Assembly: GCF_020091585.1 (NCBI RefSeq)
Contig: NZ_CP083582.1
Span: 4,474,536-4,538,535 of the forward strand
Length of the DNA stretch: 64,000 bases
Source of the DNA: Kovacikia minuta CCNUW1
GTDB taxonomy: Bacteria > Cyanobacteriota > Cyanobacteriia > Leptolyngbyales > Leptolyngbyaceae
Direction: 5' to 3'
The position numbers and the translations under genes were made by a program. The first letter of the stretch is position 1, and each line of letters starts with the position of its first letter. This document shows, one piece after another, positions 58,774 through 64,000 of the stretch. Under the pieces are notes generated by a model. That model saw nothing but the letters and a program-made list of their open reading frames with translations, ran no database searches and was not told where the DNA came from.

Positions 58774-60339
58774 ATGACAGAAGTTGCCAACTTTTCAGTA
58801 AATAGTTCTATGCCTGATATCCACAACGCGATCGCACCACCCGATTTGGAAGTGGTGAACATGACCAAGCGGTTTGGATCGTTTACAGCGCTGGAAAATG
58901 TTTCTATGAAGCTGAAACCGGCAACCTTCCATGCTCTTTTAGGAGAAAACGGAGCAGGGAAGAGCACTCTGGTGAAATGCATCATGGGGTTTTATACCCC
59001 CACCTCTGGTCAGGTATTAATTGACGGACAGGCTCGCGAGATCAACAGCCCCCGCGATGCCCACCATTATGGGATTGGCATGGTCTATCAGCACTTCACC
59101 TCGGTGCCTGCCATGACCGTTGCCGAAAATCTGGTGCTGTCCCGGTTTGACAGTACCAATCTGATTGATTGGAAGAAGGAATACGAAGGCTTGACGGCGT
59201 TCATGGAAACCGCCCCTTTCAAAGTGCCGCTCGACGTTCCCATTTCCCAACTTGCCGCAGGACAAAAGCAAAAGTTGGAAATCCTGAAGCAACTCTACCT
59301 GAAAAGCAAAATCCTGATTTTGGACGAACCAACTTCTGTGTTAACGCCAGCTGAGGCGGATGAAGTGTTAGGTCTCATCCGTCAACAGGTCACGGATGGC
59401 AAACTCAGTGTGCTGATGATCAGCCACAAATTCCGCGAGATTATGGCATTTGCAGACGAAATTACCGTTTTGCGGAAGGGTAAGTTCGCCGGGTCGGGCA
59501 AGGTGAAGGAAATGACTGTCTCAGAAATGGCTGAGATGATGATGGGCGAGAAGCGCGATCCGCAAAAGGTGGAAAAGTTTGCCCACTCCGAAGTGGTTCC
59601 GGTACTTCAAATTCAGAACATTCATGCCAACAAAGATAATGGGCTAGAAGCGGTTACAGGCGTTGATTTAACCGTTCATAGCGGTGAGATCGTCGGGATT
59701 GCTGGCATCTCTGGAAATGGCCAGCGGGAGCTGGTAGAAGTGCTGGCGGGTCAGCGCCCTGCAACGGCAGGTCAGGTTATGGTGAACGGGGAACCCTACG
59801 CCATGACCCGTGCCGAAATGTATAAGCACCGCGTTTTTGTGCTACCCGAAGAACCCCTCCGGAATGCCTGTGTTGCCCATATGAGCGTTGCGGAAAATTT
59901 GGCACTCCGCACCTTCGATCGCCCTCCCCAAGCAAAGGGCATTCTGCTGATCTTTAAGGCAATCCGTGAAGCGGCAATGGGGCTGATCAACTCCTTCAAA
60001 ATCAAAACGCCTTCCCCCGATACCCCGGTTGGTTACCTGTCTGGCGGTAACGTGCAGCGAACGGTTCTGGCACGGGAACTCTCCGCTGACCACATCAAAC
60101 TTCTGATCGCTGCCAACCCCTGCTTTGGACTGGACTTTGCCATGGTGGACTACATCCACAGCCAGATTTTAGAAGCCCGTAACCGGGGTGTCGCCGTATT
60201 ACTCGTCAGCGAAGATCTGGATGAATTGCTGAAATTATCCGATCGCATCCTCGTCATCAGTGGCGGCAGTTTTGCCTACGAAAGTCCGATTGAAGAAGCT
60301 GACTTTGCCATGATTGGACAAAGTATGGCGGGACATTAG
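58774..60339 (+). CDS. BMP-type ABC transporter double ATPase
   Basis: The 521-residue protein carries two ATPase domains. The first has Walker A LGENGAGKSTLVKC, Q-loop MVYQHFTSVPAMTV, a signature read as ISQLAAGQKQKLEILKQL and Walker B KILILDEPTSVLTP, then MISHKFREIM. The second has the degenerate Walker A GISGNGQRELVEVLAG, the signature LSGGNVQRTVLARELS and LIAANPCFGLDFAMV where the Walker B Asp-Glu is replaced. This one-active, one-degenerate arrangement is usual for RbsA/nucleoside ATPases. AGGAG precedes the ATG at 58774; an ATG at 58810 is possible. It completes the uptake operon begun at 55195. Confidence 0.9.
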   Translation: MTEVANFSVNSSMPDIHNAIAPPDLEVVNMTKRFGSFTALENVSMKLKPATFHALLGENGAGKSTLVKCIMGFYTPTSGQVLIDGQAREINSPRDAHHYGIGMVYQHFTSVPAMTVAENLVLSRFDSTNLIDWKKEYEGLTAFMETAPFKVPLDVPISQLAAGQKQKLEILKQLYLKSKILILDEPTSVLTPAEADEVLGLIRQQVTDGKLSVLMISHKFREIMAFADEITVLRKGKFAGSGKVKEMTVSEMAEMMMGEKRDPQKVEKFAHSEVVPVLQIQNIHANKDNGLEAVTGVDLTVHSGEIVGIAGISGNGQRELVEVLAGQRPATAGQVMVNGEPYAMTRAEMYKHRVFVLPEEPLRNACVAHMSVAENLALRTFDRPPQAKGILLIFKAIREAAMGLINSFKIKTPSPDTPVGYLSGGNVQRTVLARELSADHIKLLIAANPCFGLDFAMVDYIHSQILEARNRGVAVLLVSEDLDELLKLSDRILVISGGSFAYESPIEEADFAMIGQSMAGH

Positions 60340-60390
60340 GGAAAGGGATGAGGGATGAGGGATGGGGGATGAAAATTGATATTCAATCTT

Positions 60391-60758
60391 TCATCCTGCA
60401 TCTTTTAGTTTTCGATGTTTTGCACTTTTGGCACAACTGACAAAGATAGCTGTGAGTTGATCGATTTCGTCCACCAGTTTCTTGACCTGAGACTCCCGAA
60501 TAATCTTTGATTCAACCAATATAGTTCCAACCAATATCCAGCTTCTTCTAACTCTTGAAGTCCACCTTCGATTTTGCTGATGAATTCAGCATGTGATCGG
60601 CTCCGATGGGCTTCACGGTAATGGGCACCCACTGATGTACCAGAGCGCAATACTTGCTTTCCCATCACCTGAGCTTCCGTTGATTTCGGTAAAGCCACGT
60701 ACAGCTTAATAATTCTTAAAGCAAGTTCCTTAGTTCTCTTCTTCAAATCTGTCCTCAT
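60391..60758 (-). pseudogene. Four-helix-bundle protein (23S rRNA IVP-like), C-terminal frameshift
   Basis: The N-terminal part matches the four-helix-bundle family often found as an intervening-sequence protein: [40 protein letters not shown] and FISKIEGGLQELEEAGYWLE. The current frame then becomes unlike the family and stops at 60405. Another frame gives ESKIIRESQVKKLVDEIDQL, TAIFVSCAKSAKHRKLKDAG, a perfect family C-terminus ending at 60391. Removing two bases of the TATA at 60520-60523 joins L-E-L to L-V-E-S. So the gene is probably intact apart from this 2-base slip. The function of these proteins is unknown. Confidence 0.8.
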
Positions 60759-60759
60759 T

Positions 60760-60858
60760 TCTCATCTCTCAATTTCCTCTATCAATTACTCTTCCCCCTT
60801 TCATCCCCCCTCCCTCATCTTTTTTTCATCCTCCCTCCCTCATCCCTCATCCCTTAAA
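60760..60858. repeat. Short tandem repeat block upstream of the cysteine hydrolase
   Basis: CATCCCTC, CTCCCTC and CCTCATC words. No gene is present in it. Confidence 0.65.
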
Positions 60859-60861
60859 ACT

Positions 60862-61554
60862 ATGTCTACCATCTCCGCCCTTCCCTACGAATACGAACTG
60901 CCTGCCTCCAGCAACGTTGCACTAATCGTGATTGATATGCAACGGGATTTTATGGAACCCGGTGGCTTTGGGGATGCACTTGGGAATGATGTTCCCCGGT
61001 TGCAGGCGATCGTCCCCACATTGAAAAAGTTAATTGAGGGATTTCGATCGCTGGAATTACCCATCATCCACACCATCGAATGTCATCTACCGGATTTGTC
61101 GGATTGTCCCCCTGCCAAAATTAAGCGTGGTAAAGGAGAACTGACGATCGGCAGTGAAGGACCAATGGGACGCATTCTGATTAAGGGAGAACCGGGCAAT
61201 GGCATTATTCCCGAACTGGCACCGCTACCGGGAGAATTTGTCATCCACAAACCGGGAAAAGGGGCATTTTATGCCACCAATTTGGAACTGATTCTGAAAG
61301 AACACAACATTACGCATCTATTCATTACCGGTGTCACAACCGAAGTGTGTGTGCAAACCACCATGCGGGAGGCAAACGATCGCGGCTACGAATGCCTGAT
61401 GGTCGAAGACTGCACTGAAAGCTATTTCCCCGAATTCAAACAATCCACCCTGGAAATGGTTCGCGCCCAGGGCGGCATTGTCGGCTGGACTTCCACCGCC
61501 GCCGAAGTCCTCAAAGGTCTAGCAGCCTGGAAACCCTCAAAAGCTTTAGTTTAA
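60862..61554 (+). CDS. Cysteine hydrolase, isochorismatase-like amidase
   Basis: The 230-residue protein belongs to the isochorismatase-like hydrolases: [20 protein letters not shown] with the catalytic Asp, [19 protein letters not shown] with the catalytic Lys, and [19 protein letters not shown] with the nucleophile Cys. The cis-peptide VTTEVC pattern is complete. Relatives hydrolyse biuret, N-carbamoyl compounds, ureidoacrylate or nicotinamide. The position just after a BMP-type importer suggests it cleaves the imported nitrogen compound, which is inference. It lies on the same strand as the transporter, with the minus-strand four-helix gene between. Confidence 0.87.
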   Translation: MSTISALPYEYELPASSNVALIVIDMQRDFMEPGGFGDALGNDVPRLQAIVPTLKKLIEGFRSLELPIIHTIECHLPDLSDCPPAKIKRGKGELTIGSEGPMGRILIKGEPGNGIIPELAPLPGEFVIHKPGKGAFYATNLELILKEHNITHLFITGVTTEVCVQTTMREANDRGYECLMVEDCTESYFPEFKQSTLEMVRAQGGIVGWTSTAAEVLKGLAAWKPSKALV

Positions 61555-61589
61555 TCTTCCTTCGTAACTAGATCGCAGCAAAGATTCAG

Positions 61590-61958
61590 ATGAATCTGGC
61601 AATTACAACGACTGAACCAAATCCCCTGTCGATCAATTCTGATGGGGTTATACTTGTGGGTGGTACACGAGTAACGTTGAGAACCGTCATTTCTGTATTT
61701 AAGAAGGGAGCAACCGCAGAAGAGATCGTTAGCCGTTTTCCATCTCTGGACTTAGCAGATGTTTACGTCGTGATTGCCTATTACCTGCGTCACCAGGATG
61801 AGGTAGAAGCTTATTTACAAGAGCAGGAAGAAATTTCTGAACAAATCCGTGCAGAAAATGAACGCCGATTTCCATCTAAAGGTCTGCGAGATCGCCTCCT
61901 CGCCCGCCGCCAAGCCGAGAGAGAATCTGCTTTGGCTAATCAATCTGGAGAAGAATGA
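61590..61958 (+). CDS. DUF433-family protein, orphan antitoxin-like
   Basis: The 122-residue protein has the DUF433 core: GVILVGGTRVTLRTVISVFK, then GATAEEIVSRFPSLDLADVY and VVIAYYLRHQDEVEAYLQ, and a charged C-terminal helix with Arg/Glu repeats. Unlike the gene at 39928, no DUF5615-like toxin follows; the next gene is on the opposite strand and overlaps its end by 23 bases. It may be a lost-toxin remnant or a stand-alone regulator. Confidence 0.8.
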   Translation: MNLAITTTEPNPLSINSDGVILVGGTRVTLRTVISVFKKGATAEEIVSRFPSLDLADVYVVIAYYLRHQDEVEAYLQEQEEISEQIRAENERRFPSKGLRDRLLARRQAERESALANQSGEE

Positions 61959-62244
61959 CATTCAGTAGAGCAGTCAAAATCGCTCCCAAAACTACACCTT
62001 CAACTAAGATCCATTTTCTCGATCGAATGGCAAAAAATAAAAGTGGAGCAACATAGAAAACCTGTGACAGACCAAGAAAAAATCCCATTAGTCCAATCAG
62101 ATCTATACTTAATCGGTTGAGGTATACAGGATTTCCAGGATTGGTGTCTAAGCTCCAAATAATGATTTCACTGTAAGCCAGAATCAAGTTAAGCCCTAAT
62201 ATCAAGAAGCCTAATAGAATGCGCTTGACGGCATCTCTCTTCAC
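61936..62244 (-). CDS. Small membrane protein, unknown
   Basis: The 102-residue frame from a GTG at 62244 has three hydrophobic helices: ILLGFLILGLNLILAYSEII, IDLIGLMGFFLGLSQVFYVA and VEGVVLGAILTALLNVILL. No family is recognised. Its end overlaps the DUF433 gene by 23 bases in a convergent arrangement. The start codon lacks a strong ribosome-binding site, so confidence in the exact start is low. Confidence 0.55.
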   Translation of the reverse strand: MKRDAVKRILLGFLILGLNLILAYSEIIIWSLDTNPGNPVYLNRLSIDLIGLMGFFLGLSQVFYVAPLLFFAIRSRKWILVEGVVLGAILTALLNVILLQID

Positions 62245-62310
62245 ACAAGGCTCCAGAGATTTGATACACTGTAATGCCGCTTCAGGCGATCGCTGCTAAG
62301 GAAATCAAAA

Positions 62311-62523
62311 CTAAGATCGTTTCTCCCGCTCTTGATGGAATTTCTCCAGGAGTTCTGGAAAGTTCTTTAAGTCATCAATGGACTTTGGAGCCGGATAACT
62401 TTCGCGGCGAGGTTCAGCATAGACCTTATCCATTAATTCGTGGAAAGCATCATCATCATCTCGATGAGCGAGCATATAAGCTAGCAATTCTTTGCGAGTC
62501 ATTGCCTTGAAATCTGGCTTCAT
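62311..62523 (-). CDS. DUF6887-like small protein
   Basis: From the ATG at 62523 the product is 70 residues, MKPDFKAMTRKELLAYMLAH then RDDDDAFHELMDKVYAE, ending with a charged helix. It matches the short cyanobacterial DUF6887 proteins that begin MKP-F-AM-KEL. The ATG overlaps the stop of the upstream DUF6888-like gene as TAATG, which indicates translational coupling. A start at 62538 would add five residues and is less likely. Confidence 0.65.
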   Translation of the reverse strand: MKPDFKAMTRKELLAYMLAHRDDDDAFHELMDKVYAEPRRESYPAPKSIDDLKNFPELLEKFHQEREKRS

Positions 62524-62697
62524 TAGATATACTCCCAACGTCCGTTTTGAGAGATTAAAATTGCAGTTTCCTCGCCACCCAGAAAAAAGATATCCTCCGT
62601 TCGCTCATCAATTCGAACAATGTAGACTGGCAAATACATGTTTAGTTGCCCAATAACTCAGGACAAAACAGGTAAATAACTGTTCTGAAGTAGGAAT
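62523..62697 (-). pseudogene. DUF6888-like small protein, N-terminal frameshift
   Basis: The 38-codon frame from ATG 62639 reads MYLPVYIVRIDERTEDIFFL with GGEETAILISQNGRWEYI, the C-terminal two-thirds of a DUF6888 protein. The expected N-terminal third is in another frame upstream (62697 onward): PTSEQLFTCFVLSYW with A-T-K/N. Removing one base of the run at 62641-62643 would join them as A-T-N-M-Y-L-P-V-Y. No clear start codon is found before PTSEQ. The stop overlaps the DUF6887 start, the usual order for this pair. Confidence 0.6.
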
Positions 62698-62845
62698 ATA
62701 AACACCCCTGAAAGCTCTCCACACTGAGTCAATTATACCGTTTGTCGCAAATTAAAGAGGGTAAAAATCCTGCTTCATGCCCTGATGTGTAGAGGGTCTT
62801 ACCAATGGTAAGGTCTTGCTAGTGGAAGGATTTGAGGATTTTGAC

Positions 62846-63892
62846 ATGAAAGCGCAGGTGTTTCGGGGAGTTAATCAACTGAGTTACGAAGAGATTCCGA
62901 CGCCGGAGGTTTTGCCGGATGAGGTGTTGGTCAAGGTTCAGGTGGTGGGGCTGTGTCAATCGGATATTAAAAAGATTCGCTATCCGCTCTACAATCCGCC
63001 GCGCATTTTTGGGCATGAAACGGCTGGGACGATCGCTGCCGTTGGCGCTGAGGTGAAAGACTGGCAGGTGGGCGATCGGGTGGTTGTTTTGCACCACATT
63101 CCTTGCATGTATTGTGCCTATTGTTTGAATGACAATTTCTCGATGTGCGAGGTCTACAAAAACATCACCACCACCGCAGGCTTTGCCCCCAGTGGGGGTG
63201 GGTTTGCCGAGTATGTCAAAGTGCCAGGGCATATCGTGCGCCAGGGTGGACTGATGACTATTCCCGACCCTGTTACTTTTGAGCAGGCAAGTTTTGTCGA
63301 GCCGACCAACTGTTGTCTGAAGGCAGTCAAAAAAGCTCAGGTACAGCCAGGAGAGACTGTTTTGATTACCGGAGCCGGGCCCATCGGGTTGATGTTTATT
63401 ATGCTGGTGAAATACTTTGGAGCACGGGCGATTGCCACCGATCTGCTTCCTAACCGCATTGAAAAAGCCCTCAGTGTCGGAGCCGACGCCGCTTTTGACG
63501 CCCGCGACCCCGAACTGCCTACCAAAATTCAATCCCTCACGCAAGGTATGGGCGTTGATACCAGTTTGCTGGCAGTTCCCAGTGAAAAGGCTTTCTTCCA
63601 AGCCCTGGATTGCACCCGTAAGGGCGGCAAAATTTTGTTCTTTGCCGAGTTTCCGGATGAAGTCGAAATTCCGCTCAATCCCAACATTCTTTACTGTCGC
63701 GAAATTGACCTGATGGGGAGCTACAGTTCCTCCTACCGGGTGCAGGCATTAGCCGCAGATATTGTATTCAATCAACGCATTGATGTGGATGCACTGGTGA
63801 GCGATCGCTATCCCCTCAAAGACCTGGCAGCCGCCGTAGAGCAGGCAGTTTCTCCCAGTTCCGAAACCTACAAAATTTTGATCTATCCCTGA
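62846..63892 (+). CDS. Zinc-dependent alcohol dehydrogenase (sorbitol/threonine dehydrogenase type)
   Basis: From ATG 62846 the protein is 348 residues; a frame from 62816 adds ten unconserved residues. Catalytic zinc ligands are visible: Cys in VVGLCQSDIKKI, the His-Glu in FGHETAGTIAAVG and a later Glu. The structural-zinc cysteines are in CMYCAYCLNDNFSMC. The Rossmann motif ITGAGPIGLMFIMLVK follows. It oxidises a sugar or alcohol, or reduces the reverse substrate, with NAD(P); the substrate is not determined. GAGGA lies about eight bases before the ATG. It is the last gene of the window. Confidence 0.88.
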   Translation: MKAQVFRGVNQLSYEEIPTPEVLPDEVLVKVQVVGLCQSDIKKIRYPLYNPPRIFGHETAGTIAAVGAEVKDWQVGDRVVVLHHIPCMYCAYCLNDNFSMCEVYKNITTTAGFAPSGGGFAEYVKVPGHIVRQGGLMTIPDPVTFEQASFVEPTNCCLKAVKKAQVQPGETVLITGAGPIGLMFIMLVKYFGARAIATDLLPNRIEKALSVGADAAFDARDPELPTKIQSLTQGMGVDTSLLAVPSEKAFFQALDCTRKGGKILFFAEFPDEVEIPLNPNILYCREIDLMGSYSSSYRVQALAADIVFNQRIDVDALVSDRYPLKDLAAAVEQAVSPSSETYKILIYP

Positions 63893-64000
63893 TATAGCAG
63901 TAAGGATGAAGGAAGAGGGATGAGGGATGAAGTCAAAGGTAGTAGCATCATGGCTCCTGGGTTCGCTACTTGTCCTAACCTACCTAGGTACTGCTATAGA
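63893..64000. other. Right-edge non-coding sequence
   Basis: GGATGAAGG and GAGGGATGAGG words of the repeat type are followed by sequence without a supported feature up to the window edge. Confidence 0.4.

Overview
The window comes from a cyanobacterium, probably a filamentous one of the Leptolyngbya/Oscillatoriales type (the rank is inference). Direct signs are a photosystem II extrinsic protein (PsbQ), HemJ, a Ycf46 homologue, many cyanobacteria-typical families (DUF1997, DUF2811, DUF3611, DUF4079, DUF4330), very frequent HIP1-like GCGATCGC sites, and intergenic short tandem repeats made of reiterated 7-8 base words.

Layout. 0-4.4 kb: a papain-like peptidase with a long Glu/Ser tail, an exported helical-repeat protein and a small coiled-coil protein. 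4.4-13.7 kb: a one-strand sugar-catabolism cluster transcribed pyk-gpmA-glk-pgi-eno-gap1-tal, with repeat-filled spacers. 13.8-18 kb: an Rpn-family remnant, a Uma2-type nuclease, a DUF3611 membrane protein and a neutral invertase. 18-32 kb: pnp (frameshifted), an outer-membrane-like protein divergent from a FecR-domain protein, a CsoR/InrS-like metal sensor, an NmrA-like protein, DUF1997, DUF4079, a thioesterase, a universal stress protein, a J-domain/pentapeptide fusion and ycf46 (frameshifted). 32-34.5 kb: an IS110-family element and a sugar-type ABC ATPase. 35-46.8 kb: STAS protein, DUF4330, hydrolase, DoxX, psbQ, a glycine-oxidase-like enzyme, a DUF433/DUF5615 toxin-antitoxin pair with a dead toxin, hemB, rpiA, a TPR protein and glcD. 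47-50.3 kb: a second IS110 element, a phased array of DnaA-box-like sites, DUF2811 and hemJ, and two back-to-back miniature elements. 50.3-55 kb: a large HTH / NB-ARC / 14-WD40 protein. 55-61.5 kb: a BMP-type ABC uptake operon (binding protein, two permeases, double ATPase) with a cysteine hydrolase. 61.6-64 kb: an orphan DUF433 protein, a small membrane protein, a DUF6888-DUF6887 pair and a zinc alcohol dehydrogenase.

Functionally, the glycolysis/pentose-phosphate cluster with the invertase and rpiA points to dark or heterotrophic use of sucrose and glucose. The BMP operon with a cysteine hydrolase suggests uptake and hydrolysis of a nitrogen-rich small molecule.

Two themes stand out. First, several otherwise intact genes (pnp, ycf46, the BMP protein, DUF4079, a four-helix-bundle protein, DUF6888) are broken by 1-2 base indels, mostly one extra base in a homopolymer, which suggests sequence errors as much as biology. 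Second, the window is rich in small repeats: a miniature-element family with 19-bp terminal inverted repeats and exchangeable hairpin cores, several dispersed hairpins, and short tandem repeats that have expanded in frame inside the NB-ARC/WD40 gene. The most striking unexplained site is the helically spaced array of six TTTTCCACA-like boxes at 48450-48532, a candidate replication origin or DnaA-binding locus.
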